The notes below the pieces were generated by a model. That model saw nothing but the letters and a program-made list of their open reading frames with translations, had not been told where the DNA came from and searched no databases. A program made the translations under genes and the position numbers. This document shows positions 1 through 6,812 of a stretch of 7,615 bases of DNA, one piece after another. Origin of the DNA: Methanosphaera sp. SHI613 (lineage in GTDB: Archaea > Methanobacteriota > Methanobacteria > Methanobacteriales > Methanobacteriaceae); the NCBI GenBank assembly GCA_003266145.1, contig MVJJ01000026.1, forward strand, positions 1-7,615, in the 5' to 3' direction. Numbering within the stretch: position 1 is the first letter of the stretch; each line of letters begins with the position of its first letter.

Positions 1-63
1 ATCATATCCTATATTAATCATATGTAATTTTATTATTGTAACTTATTCAATTCTAGATAATCT

Positions 64-80
64 CTTTTTTATAAAGTAAA
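64..80 (+). promoter_or_regulatory. Possible TATA box for the SNF2 gene
   Basis: A T-rich stretch running into TTTATAAAG lies about 55-65 bases before the ATG at 133 and resembles an archaeal TATA element. Transcription would begin roughly 25 bases downstream, leaving a short leader. No strong Shine-Dalgarno sequence precedes the ATG (the best is a weak AATGAGA), so initiation may rely on other features. In such AT-rich DNA, TATA-like strings are common, so this is tentative. Confidence 0.3.
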
Positions 81-132
81 TCAATTTTTTAATTTAGAAG
101 ATTATAATTAATGAGATAACATATATAGTTAT

Positions 133-3100
133 ATGAAAGAAAAATCCTCCTGGCATCAAAAGTATTGGTTAGACTGCTTAAAGAATATCGTCCCCACTAA
201 ACGATTGAATGAGGCAATTGATTTTGTAGATACCCATGAAATCATCGATATGAAAGTGGAGGACAATCACTTTACAGCTAAGATTATGCACGATGAAAAT
301 AATGTTTTTGCTTGCGAAATTATTTTAAAAAAGTTTACAGACACTGAAAAAAGCGTAATTAACTCCATCAAATCTCAGAGTAAATATCTGAAGGAGATAG
401 AAGATAATATATTTACCAAGAAATTTCATGATGAATTATATAAGAATAATATAAACATATTTCCATCATCCATTATAGGCATAGACCTAAATTGTGAATG
501 CAATAAAAACAAAATTCTATGTAATCATATCTTATCATTAATGTATAAAATGACGTTTGAATTGGAGGATAATCCATTTCTATTATTTGAATTGAAGGGA
601 TATCGGTTATCATCATCTTCATATAACCAAGGCAGTCTAAACAAATATAATGACAAACAGGAAGAACACGAGGATACATATAAAAATAATTCAGAAGAAA
701 CTGCAGACACAAAAAATACCATGGATTCACAAGAAACGATTTCTAATGATAAAACTATGGGAATTAAAGATATTGAACATCTATTCTATAACAACTACCT
801 AATCAACAATAACAGTACAGGTCATGTATTCTTAGACAACATACCAGATTTATACACCCAAACAGTAAATATGTTGAATAATCAGGAGTTCATTGATGAA
901 GATATGGAGTTATTCCTGGAAAAATTATTCAATAACTTAGATATATACGTCAATAATGATATAAAATATCATAAATTAATACAGAATTACTATAATGATT
1001 TTATCTACACGCCACATCAAAACAGGAATCAGAAACATACATCAATCTTCTTTGACTATAAATGGGGTCATGTAGATAAATGGACAAATTTTTCCATCAA
1101 CATAAACAGTAACTACAGTATTTCAACAATTGATGTCGGAACAAAAAGTAATTTCAACAAATACAAATCATCCAAACTGCTGTTTGGATTTCTCGTAGAA
1201 TACAATAAGGCTGTTGATAAACCATTGGGTAACCTGTTTAACTTTTTAGATAAATTATACTTAACAACATTGGAACTGATTAAAAAACATGCCATAATGC
1301 CGGAAATATTTAAGTTCAACGACAAATATAAAATCAGGTGGATTCCGGCAGTATACAATCGATTGATATCCAATCTGATAGGACAATTAGCCATGTCATG
1401 TCCGGAGTATCTGTTGACATTCAATCGTATGAGAGTAAACAGTGAAAATCAGATTATTACATTCATCAGCATAATAATCGATGGAATTATTAAGTCATAC
1501 CTTGACACACTAAATAAAAAAGAACAAAACAGATTATTATCAAAGCATATCTATGCATTGTTTTTAGGTGAAAGTAAGAAGATAAACGTGATACAGAATA
1601 TCAAAGGTATAAATAATCTCCTTGTATTTAAGGAAGATAAGAAATATAACTATGAATTGTTCATATACATCAGACAGCTTGAAGAATCATTCAAATTGGA
1701 TGTTAAAGTAAGCCTTGAAGAGGATAAGAAAGTAAATATCAATAGGCTATTGAAGGATACAAATGACGATAAATTAAAAAGGCAACTTGAAAATGATCTT
1801 AACGTCATAAATCAAATTATCCCATCTGATTATAGGATTAAAAATAATAAAGAGGATATGCTTCTTACAACCAATCAGTTTACAGAATTCTTTGATAAAA
1901 GCATACCCCTACTTGAAAATATGGGAGTAAAAATAATACTTCCAAAGAGTCTTAAACGCTTATGGCATCCAAAACTGGTATTGAATATCAATGAAAACAG
2001 GAACGATAATTCTTATCTATCATTGGAGAATATCATGGACTTTGACTGGAAAGTAGCTATCGGGGATGAAAATTATTCATTAAATGAATTTAGAAGACTC
2101 TCGGAAGAAAATAAAAGCTTGATTAAAGTATCCAATGACTATGTTATCATGGACTATAATGATGTTTTAAACATTTTAAAACAGATGAATAATCTTCCCG
2201 ATAAACTTGACAATATGGAGTTAATCAAATCCATGCTTACCGGTCAATTCGATGAGATAACGGTAAATGTTGATAGTCAGTTTAAAAAGAGGTTATTTAA
2301 CAACCAGATAATACCGGATGATAAACTGCCAAAATATCTTAATGCCGACCTTAGGGATTATCAGATAACAGGATATAATTGGCTAAAACAGAATTATATG
2401 CTGGGATTTGGTTCAATCCTTGCCGATGATATGGGTCTTGGAAAAACACTACAGGTATTGGCATTAATAGAATACTTAAAAGAAGAGGATGTGCTCAATG
2501 ATAGTAAAGTATTGGTGGTTGCACCTACAGGTTTACTAATTAACTGGCAAATGGAAATAGAGAAGTTCACGCCAAAATTAAAGTCACACATCTATCATGG
2601 TAGCGATAGAATTATAGGGGATGATGAATTTGATATTCTCATTACATCATATGGTATCATAAGACAGGACTTGAAAATATTGAATAACATTGACTGGAAC
2701 TTAATAGTCATAGACGAGGCCCAGAAGATTAAAAATCCATCAACTCAACAAACCAGGGCGGTCAAATCACTTAAATCCAAGAATAAAATCGCTTTAACAG
2801 GTACGCCTATTGAAAATAATCTATCGGAATACTGGAGTATATTCGACTTTGTTAACTATGGTTATCTGGGTAAGTTAAATGATTTTAAGAAATCATATCT
2901 AATCCCTATTGAAAAAGATGAAAATCCAGATTCATTAAACAGTCTTAAAACCATTACACAGCCATTTATACTTAGAAGATTAAAGACTGATGATGATATC
3001 ATACAAGATCTTCCGGATAAGATTACTAATGATTTGTATTGTAATTTATCCGCTAAACAGGCGGTTTTATATAATGAAACATTAAATGCATATATGGATA

Positions 3101-3756
3101 ATATTGAAAAACTTGAAAGCATCAATAGAAGAGGTAAAATATTTGAATTGATCAATTCGTTAAAGCAGATTTGTAATCATCCGGCACAACTTACAAAATC
3201 ACGTAATGTAAATATTAATGACTCTGGTAAGATGCAGTTGCTGATAAATACACTTGAATCAATCTTGGATAATGATGAGAAGGTATTGATATTTACCCAA
3301 TATGTTAAGATGGGTAAGATAATCAAGAGAGTCCTGGAGGATAAGTTTGATGAGGATGTTCTATTCCTGCATGGATCATTATCCCGCTATAAGAGGGATA
3401 AGCTAGTTAGAAAATTCCAGTCTGATGATGATTCCAAGATATTTATTTTATCCCTGAAGGCTGGAGGTACCGGCTTAAACCTTACCGCTGCATGTAACGT
3501 TATTCATTATGACCTTTGGTGGAATCCTGCAGTTGAAAACCAGGCTACCGATAGGGCATATCGTATTGGACAGGATGTTAATGTAATGGTGTATAGATTC
3601 ATTACCACGGGTACATTTGAAGAACGCATCAATGATATGCTTGCAGATAAACAGGAGTTGGCTGATATTACAATAGGCAGTGGAGGTAAATTCATTACTG
3701 AAATGGATGATGATACGTTAAGACAATTGCTTAGATTAAGAAATAGGATAGACTAA
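133..3756 (+). CDS. SWIM zinc-finger SNF2-family helicase-like ATPase
   Basis: A 1207-residue SNF2 (Swi2/Snf2) superfamily-2 ATPase, expected to be a cytoplasmic DNA or protein-DNA translocase rather than a strand-separating helicase. A SWIM zinc finger, CxCx6CxH, is visible at C121, C123, C130 and H132. Residues about 160-210 form a hydrophilic Asn/Ser/Glu-rich linker. Residues about 480-690 match the SNF2-associated DUF3670 pattern, including a segment beginning DFDWKVAIGDE near 636. The ATPase core follows: motif I ADDMGLGKT (764-772), DEAQ box (861-864), LTGTPIENN (888-896), QICNHP (1012-1017), motif V around LKAGGTGLNLT (1108-1118) and motif VI QATDRAYRIGQ (1137-1147). All catalytic motifs are intact and the length is normal for SWIM-SNF2 proteins, so the gene looks functional. 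The ATG at 133 is the first in frame but has no strong ribosome site. Substrate and partners cannot be read from the sequence; such proteins occur both alone and in defence neighbourhoods. Confidence 0.95.
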   Translation: MKEKSSWHQKYWLDCLKNIVPTKRLNEAIDFVDTHEIIDMKVEDNHFTAKIMHDENNVFACEIILKKFTDTEKSVINSIKSQSKYLKEIEDNIFTKKFHDELYKNNINIFPSSIIGIDLNCECNKNKILCNHILSLMYKMTFELEDNPFLLFELKGYRLSSSSYNQGSLNKYNDKQEEHEDTYKNNSEETADTKNTMDSQETISNDKTMGIKDIEHLFYNNYLINNNSTGHVFLDNIPDLYTQTVNMLNNQEFIDEDMELFLEKLFNNLDIYVNNDIKYHKLIQNYYNDFIYTPHQNRNQKHTSIFFDYKWGHVDKWTNFSININSNYSISTIDVGTKSNFNKYKSSKLLFGFLVEYNKAVDKPLGNLFNFLDKLYLTTLELIKKHAIMPEIFKFNDKYKIRWIPAVYNRLISNLIGQLAMSCPEYLLTFNRMRVNSENQIITFISIIIDGIIKSYLDTLNKKEQNRLLSKHIYALFLGESKKINVIQNIKGINNLLVFKEDKKYNYELFIYIRQLEESFKLDVKVSLEEDKKVNINRLLKDTNDDKLKRQLENDLNVINQIIPSDYRIKNNKEDMLLTTNQFTEFFDKSIPLLENMGVKIILPKSLKRLWHPKLVLNINENRNDNSYLSLENIMDFDWKVAIGDENYSLNEFRRLSEENKSLIKVSNDYVIMDYNDVLNILKQMNNLPDKLDNMELIKSMLTGQFDEITVNVDSQFKKRLFNNQIIPDDKLPKYLNADLRDYQITGYNWLKQNYMLGFGSILADDMGLGKTLQVLALIEYLKEEDVLNDSKVLVVAPTGLLINWQMEIEKFTPKLKSHIYHGSDRIIGDDEFDILITSYGIIRQDLKILNNIDWNLIVIDEAQKIKNPSTQQTRAVKSLKSKNKIALTGTPIENNLSEYWSIFDFVNYGYLGKLNDFKKSYLIPIEKDENPDSLNSLKTITQPFILRRLKTDDDIIQDLPDKITNDLYCNLSAKQAVLYNETLNAYMDNIEKLESINRRGKIFELINSLKQICNHPAQLTKSRNVNINDSGKMQLLINTLESILDNDEKVLIFTQYVKMGKIIKRVLEDKFDEDVLFLHGSLSRYKRDKLVRKFQSDDDSKIFILSLKAGGTGLNLTAACNVIHYDLWWNPAVENQATDRAYRIGQDVNVMVYRFITTGTFEERINDMLADKQELADITIGSGGKFITEMDDDTLRQLLRLRNRID

Positions 3757-3823
3757 ATTATCTTGAAACGGAATAAAATTGATAGTAATATATGTATTGA
3801 AATTATTTGAAAATCAGTTTCTT

Positions 3824-3856
3824 AAAAGGGAGGTTAGGTTAAAGTTATTAAACTTT
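3824..3856 (-). terminator. Possible terminator of the ferredoxin gene
   Basis: Read on the minus strand, a perfect 6-bp inverted repeat (AAAGTT, 4-base loop, AACTTT; 3841-3856) starts 4 bases after the ferredoxin stop and is followed by a pyrimidine-rich tract ending in CCCTTTT. The stem is AT-only and weak, so the pyrimidine tail may matter more than the hairpin. It lies in the 104-base gap between two convergent genes, where a terminator is expected. Confidence 0.4.
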
Positions 3857-3860
3857 GTAC

Positions 3861-4034
3861 TTATGTTTGTGAGATAGCGTCTACAGGACATGCTTCAGCA
3901 CATAATCCACAGCCTACACATGCTGCTTCATCGATTACGTGTGGGTTTCCTTCTGAAATACAGTTTGTTGGACAAGCTTGCATACATAATCCACAAGCTA
4001 CACAATTATCTCCTATTTTGTATGGGTTTGCCAT
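3861..4034 (-). CDS. 2[4Fe-4S] ferredoxin, 57 residues
   Basis: A small soluble electron carrier, found by translating the minus strand. It begins MANPYKIGDNCVACGLC. Two classical cluster motifs CxxCxxCxxxCP are complete: C11, C14, C17, C21-P and C39, C42, C45, C49-P, giving two [4Fe-4S] centres in the usual pseudo-symmetric clostridial-type fold. Length and Cys spacing are typical of methanogen ferredoxins that carry electrons to or from oxidoreductases such as pyruvate or 2-oxoacid:ferredoxin oxidoreductases, hydrogenases or formylmethanofuran dehydrogenase; which partner applies here cannot be told. The ATG at 4034 is set by a good ribosome site, AGGTGA, 6 bases upstream (4041-4046). It has its own TATA-like promoter upstream and looks monocistronic, convergent with the SNF2 gene. 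A longer plus-strand open frame across the same bases (3890-4156) is its antisense shadow. Confidence 0.96.
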   Translation of the reverse strand: MANPYKIGDNCVACGLCMQACPTNCISEGNPHVIDEAACVGCGLCAEACPVDAISQT

Positions 4035-4040
4035 TATTAA

Positions 4041-4046
4041 TCACCT
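4041..4046 (-). promoter_or_regulatory. Ribosome binding site of the ferredoxin
   Basis: AGGTGA on the minus strand matches the archaeal anti-Shine-Dalgarno core and is 6 bases before the ATG, fixing the start of this very short gene. Confidence 0.8.
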
Positions 4047-4127
4047 ATTATATTTTATTTTTTAATATATACGTTTTATTGCGCAATATTAAAAGTATAC
4101 TTTTATTGTTATTTAATTATCTTATTT

Positions 4128-4151
4128 TCATATTATATAAATATCTTTCTT
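4128..4151 (-). promoter_or_regulatory. TATA/BRE-like promoter of the ferredoxin
   Basis: Read on the minus strand, a purine-rich AAAGAAAG (BRE-like) runs directly into ATATTTATATA, a good archaeal TATA box. A start about 25 bases downstream would give an AT-rich leader of roughly 70 bases before the ferredoxin ATG. Assigned by pattern and position only. Confidence 0.5.
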
Positions 4152-4646
4152 TTTAGGCATGACTAACTTTTATAAATTTTCTTTAAATGACTTCTTTCAA
4201 CATATGCATACTTGTTAATTCCAAATAAAAAAATTGGATAATTATCAACATATTTAATCATCTAAACAAGGTTTATAAACAAAATTAAAAAAATAAGATT
4301 TAATATAAAAATATGCTTTAATAATTATTAGATGATAGTTAATACGAGTCTTTTACAGAGAAATATCCTAGAAGAGTGTACTGATTTTTTCCATATCCCT
4401 CAGTCATCAAAATCCATATTAGATTAAAATATATGATTATAAAACGCCTATCAAAAAATTGGGAAGAATTTATTAATGATATTTATTTATATAATCAGCA
4501 AAGATATAATGCATTTATAAACTCAAAGAATTGCAGTACAAAATAACTATTGGAATATCCGTACTCCACTATTAAGCTATTAGAAAACATATAATTATTT
4601 ATCCTATAAATCATATATTTTCTTAATAGAAAAAAGAGGCAAGAAA
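4152..4646. other. Intergenic stretch without a clear gene
   Basis: About 490 very AT-rich bases separate the divergent ferredoxin and DUF6398 genes. Two short plus-strand open frames are visible: 4332-4427 (31 residues, beginning MIVNTSLLQRNILEE) and 4433-4546 (37 residues, beginning MIIKRLSKNWEEFIND). The second stays open for a further 15 codons after its single TAA. Neither has a Shine-Dalgarno sequence, and neither is recognised. They may be debris of a lost gene or chance. No tRNA, CRISPR-like repeat or insertion-sequence end was seen. Confidence 0.5.
4596..4618 (+). promoter_or_regulatory. Possible promoter of the DUF6398-PRiA4 unit
   Basis: CCTATAAATCATATAT about 35-45 bases before the ATG at 4647 is a TATA-like element at a distance that would give a leader of about 15 bases containing the GAGG ribosome site. 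It is plausible by spacing, but such strings are frequent in this AT-rich gap. Confidence 0.3.
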
Positions 4647-5129
4647 ATGCTTAAACAAACGATTAGTCAAAAAGAAAACAAGCTCATAGAACTTGTTTCA
4701 GGATTTTGTGATGAAAAGCTTTATGAGGAATACAAGAAACTATCGATAAAAATGGTTAAAAAGCTCGGACGTAAACGTGATATTCCATTCAAAAGAGGTA
4801 AGCTTGAAATATGGGCTAGTGGTGTAATATATGCACTTGCTCAGATTAATTTTCTCTTTGATAAGTCCTTCGAGCCATACTCTTCGCCCAGTGAAATCTG
4901 CAAGTATTTCAGCACAAAAAAGAGCACAACTGCCAATAAGGCTCTTGACATACGTAAATTGTTGAATCTGCGTGTAGGTGATGATGAGTTTTCAACCCAC
5001 GACATGAAGGGTTTTGTCGGTAATCAGAATGATTTAACATATGTCAGAAGTCGTGATGGTGCTAAAAGCGATGCAATGCTTAAGATGATTGGTGATATTT
5101 TCAACCAATTATATCAAAACAGGAAATAA
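4647..5129 (+). CDS. DUF6398 domain protein
   Basis: A 160-residue soluble protein of unknown function. The central block, from KKLGRKRDIPF (about 38-48) through EIWASGVIYALAQINFLFD (54-72) to EICKYFSTKKST (83-94) and DIRKLLNL, has the conserved pattern of DUF6398: basic patch, W-A-x-G-x-x-Y-A-L helix, then a helix-turn-helix-like segment. The start at 4647 is supported by GAGG (4636-4639) 7 bases upstream. The layout of a helix reading WASGVIYAL followed by a helix-turn-helix-like unit recalls one cyclin-box repeat of archaeal TFB, hinting at nucleic-acid binding; this is an inference from pattern only. It is followed after 53 bases by a PRiA4_ORF3 family gene on the same strand, so the two are probably co-transcribed. 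No membrane segment or catalytic motif is visible. Confidence 0.8.
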   Translation: MLKQTISQKENKLIELVSGFCDEKLYEEYKKLSIKMVKKLGRKRDIPFKRGKLEIWASGVIYALAQINFLFDKSFEPYSSPSEICKYFSTKKSTTANKALDIRKLLNLRVGDDEFSTHDMKGFVGNQNDLTYVRSRDGAKSDAMLKMIGDIFNQLYQNRK

Positions 5130-5169
5130 TAACAGGACAACTGGACATAAGTAATTTAAATAATTTAAT

Positions 5170-5174
5170 GAGGT
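5170..5174 (+). promoter_or_regulatory. Ribosome binding site of the PRiA4_ORF3 gene
   Basis: GAGGT lies 8 bases before the ATG at 5183 and selects that start over later methionines. Confidence 0.65.
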
Positions 5175-5182
5175 AATTTTTT

Positions 5183-5989
5183 ATGAATGGATATGATATT
5201 AAGGTGCGTCTGGATGACTTTAGACCACTTACATGGAGAGATTTGATAATACCAGAGAATATAACATTCCACCAGTTGCATCTAATAATGCAGGAATTAT
5301 GGGATTTTAACGACAATCATTTATATGAATTCAATACAAATGATTATAATAAAAGATTCATAGATTTTGACCGTAACGGATTTGATAACGATTATATCCC
5401 TGAAATAACAGAATTTGATGCTAAAAAAAATCCAATATCCATATTGTTTGATTCCAATAAGAAAGTAAAATACTACTATGATTTTGGTGATTCATGGTCT
5501 TTTAGCATTGAAATCAAGAATAATGTGGATTATGATAAAAACTATCCCTATCTTAAAAGATTTAAGGGAAAATACAATCCAATTGAGGACTGTGGTGGAA
5601 CAATGGGTTTATCATTCATCTTGACAAGAGGAAATGATGAATATAAAAGTGAGGATGAAATTGATAGCGATGTTCCAATAATTGACTTGGATAAAAAGCG
5701 TGATGATCTTAAAGAAAAATGTACATTCAATAATCAACCTTTAAATCCGGAAGATAAATTTTCAAATATGTTGAATGATAGTGAATTTTCATGTATGTAT
5801 TCTATAGGTGAAAAAGAACGGCTTAGAGTAATATCATTTGATTTATCACCTGGATTAACCTTTAGGGATATTCATGAAATCATTAAACATGAGGAAGATT
5901 TACCCGGGGATTATTCATACAGATTCATTGATAATGATACAAATAATGTGATAGATAAAAAAGGATGCGGAAAATATAAAACTAAATGA
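5183..5989 (+). CDS. Plasmid pRiA4b ORF-3 family protein, probably cut short
   Basis: 268 residues as read. Residues 1-140 carry the hallmarks of the PRiA4_ORF3 family (PF07929): TWRDLIIPENITFHQLH (17-33), a conserved HLYEF (46-50), YYYDFGDSW (97-105) and EDCGG (135-139). The family is widespread in bacteria and archaea, often beside mobile or accessory genes; some members have been labelled TnpR-like without proof, and the biochemical role is unknown. Residues about 212-248 look like the start of a second, weaker copy of the same fold (TFRDIHEII at 226-234 mirrors TFHQLHLIM at 28-36). The frame then meets an A6 run at 5957-5962, after which only GCGKYKTK follows before the stop. The sense continues in another frame (see next entry), so the C-terminus given here is probably wrong or the gene is damaged. 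It lies 53 bases behind the DUF6398 gene, likely in one transcript. Confidence 0.85.
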   Translation: MNGYDIKVRLDDFRPLTWRDLIIPENITFHQLHLIMQELWDFNDNHLYEFNTNDYNKRFIDFDRNGFDNDYIPEITEFDAKKNPISILFDSNKKVKYYYDFGDSWSFSIEIKNNVDYDKNYPYLKRFKGKYNPIEDCGGTMGLSFILTRGNDEYKSEDEIDSDVPIIDLDKKRDDLKEKCTFNNQPLNPEDKFSNMLNDSEFSCMYSIGEKERLRVISFDLSPGLTFRDIHEIIKHEEDLPGDYSYRFIDNDTNNVIDKKGCGKYKTK

Positions 5990-6253
5990 CTATATTCAGC
6001 TTAAATCATTTATTATGTATGTATGTGAATTGGATGAGACTCTGAAAATACCAATACAATTAACTAGGAAGATTGATTTTTATGAGTTTTTATTGAAGAA
6101 GGACTTGTTGATGGATTGAATATCTTGAAAATCATATATAACCTATCCAGAGTAAACAAAGAAGCTAATATAACTATAGAGTACTTGAAAAATATTTTTA
6201 AATATACTCTTCCAAGCTTATTTTTATATTTAAACATTATATGTTGTAATTAG
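5957..6253 (+). pseudogene. Out-of-frame C-terminal part of the PRiA4_ORF3 gene
   Basis: Removing one A from the A6 run (5957-5962) continues the protein as DKKDAENIKLNDYIQLKSF and on to KIDFYEF near 6089, with coding-like composition. Adding one T to the T5 run at 6087-6091 then restores the original frame, which reads IEEGLVDGLNILKIIYNL and stays open to TAG at 6251-6253. The two indels cancel, and 5183-6253 is 1071 bases, exactly 357 codons including the stop. The segment around LKSFIMYVCELDETL lies where the YYYDFGDSW strand would fall in a second PRiA4-like repeat, supporting real coding. The TAG lies immediately before a hairpin and T8 run, which also fits a gene end there. Without the first change the frame closes at 5989; without the second it closes at 6119. 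Sequence errors in homopolymers and true decay cannot be told apart from one sequence. The last 15 or so residues are less convincing. Confidence 0.6.
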
Positions 6254-6281
6254 TTTACAATAAAATTTGTAACTTTTTTTT
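6252..6281 (+). terminator. Hairpin plus T8 terminator of the DUF6398-PRiA4 unit
   Basis: AGTT and ACAA (6252-6260, with one bulged T) can pair with TTGT and AACT (6267-6274) around a 6-base TAAAAT loop, and the stem runs into eight T residues (6274-6281). Archaeal transcription commonly ends at oligo-T, and the position just after the TAG at 6251-6253 fits the end of the reconstructed PRiA4 gene. A third arm, TTGTAA at 6244-6249, can pair alternatively with TTACAA at 6255-6260. Confidence 0.55.
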
Positions 6282-6437
6282 GTTTTGTGATTAGAATGTT
6301 TAATAAATAAGATAGAACTTCTTTGAATTTTTCAATGTTAAATGCTTTTTAAATTTTTCATCTACAAATTGTTCTATTTTTATTAAATTCATCACCATTT
6401 TATATAATTATAATATGATAACATATATTATCTTTAA
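6282..6437. other. AT-rich gap between convergent gene groups
   Basis: No convincing gene. A 32-residue minus-strand open frame (6300-6398, beginning MVMNLIKIEQFVDEKF) is protein-like in composition but has no ribosome site. A 5-bp inverted repeat (GATAA/TTATC, 6417-6432) lies 5 bases past the HEPN stop and could mark that transcript's end, but it lacks a T-rich tail. Confidence 0.4.
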
Positions 6438-6812
6438 TTAGTTAAATATTAGTTTTTCTGCTTCTTTTATAAATTCTTCTGCTTGTTCAATTTTAATATT
6501 AGCTATTTTATCATCTATATCAACGACTGCACTATAATCAGATGTTTCTCTTAAAGATTGTGTTCCTGCAAAATTTGCATATATTCTATGATTTAGTTTA
6601 TCTGTTTTCACATAGTTTTTATATATTTCATTCATGGTTCCTTTATGACGGGTTGTTGAAATACCAATTTTTAGAAGCATTGCAGTAGCAGCAGAATACA
6701 TAGCATAGTAAGATAATGAAACAGAATCTGCGTATTGACCAATTTCATAAAGTTTTTTACTTGATTTTAATTTACTATGTGCCTTATACAAATAATCATT
6801 AATTTCATGCAA
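6438..6812 (-). CDS. HEPN domain protein (UPF0332 type), putative toxin
   Basis: 124 residues, mostly helical, with the UPF0332/HEPN (PF05168) pattern: a first helix rich in Lys, then SLSYYAMYSAATAMLLKIG (32-50), the RHKGTM turn (55-60), YVKTD (67-71) and LRETSDY (87-93), the last matching the family's R-x-x-x-D-Y signature, before a final helix EQAEEFIKEAEKLI (109-122). HEPN proteins are often RNases acting as toxins with an MNT partner. The RX4-6H active-site motif of classical HEPN RNases (such as HepT) is not present here, so RNase activity cannot be assumed. The start is a TTG at 6812, the only plausible start before Met38; AAGGGAT lies just upstream, and an ATG 4 bases later is out of frame. 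The gene overlaps the upstream MNT gene by 8 bases, implying coupled translation. Confidence 0.85.
   Translation of the reverse strand: MHEINDYLYKAHSKLKSSKKLYEIGQYADSVSLSYYAMYSAATAMLLKIGISTTRHKGTMNEIYKNYVKTDKLNHRIYANFAGTQSLRETSDYSAVVDIDDKIANIKIEQAEEFIKEAEKLIFN

Noticed and set aside
1..21. A possible minus-strand gene start (ATG at 21 reading MINIGYD) leaving the left edge
   Set aside because: Seven codons and no ribosome site are too little evidence.
2..79. A plus-strand frame open from the left edge to TAA at 77-79, hydrophobic in character
   Set aside because: Only 25 codons are visible, and this could arise by chance in AT-rich DNA; it might be the tail of an upstream membrane protein, but nothing confirms it.
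473..730. Minus-strand open frames inside the SNF2 gene (also at 1113-1424, 2394-2591, 2862-3155 and 3507-3695)
   Set aside because: All are antisense to an intact, motif-complete gene and have no recognisable domain or ribosome site.
3890..4156. An 88-codon plus-strand open frame
   Set aside because: It is antisense to the ferredoxin gene, has Leu/His-rich low-complexity content and no ribosome site.
4220..4238. A small inverted repeat TCCAA/TTGGA around an A-rich loop
   Set aside because: Only 5 base pairs, with no clear position relative to a gene; it is expected by chance in a 600-base AT-rich gap.
6178..6210. Inverted repeat AGAGTA/TACTCT enclosing the palindrome AAAAATATTTTT, considered as a terminator
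   Set aside because: It lies inside the reconstructed coding frame that runs to 6253, has no T-rich tail, and a better terminator-like element follows at 6252-6281.
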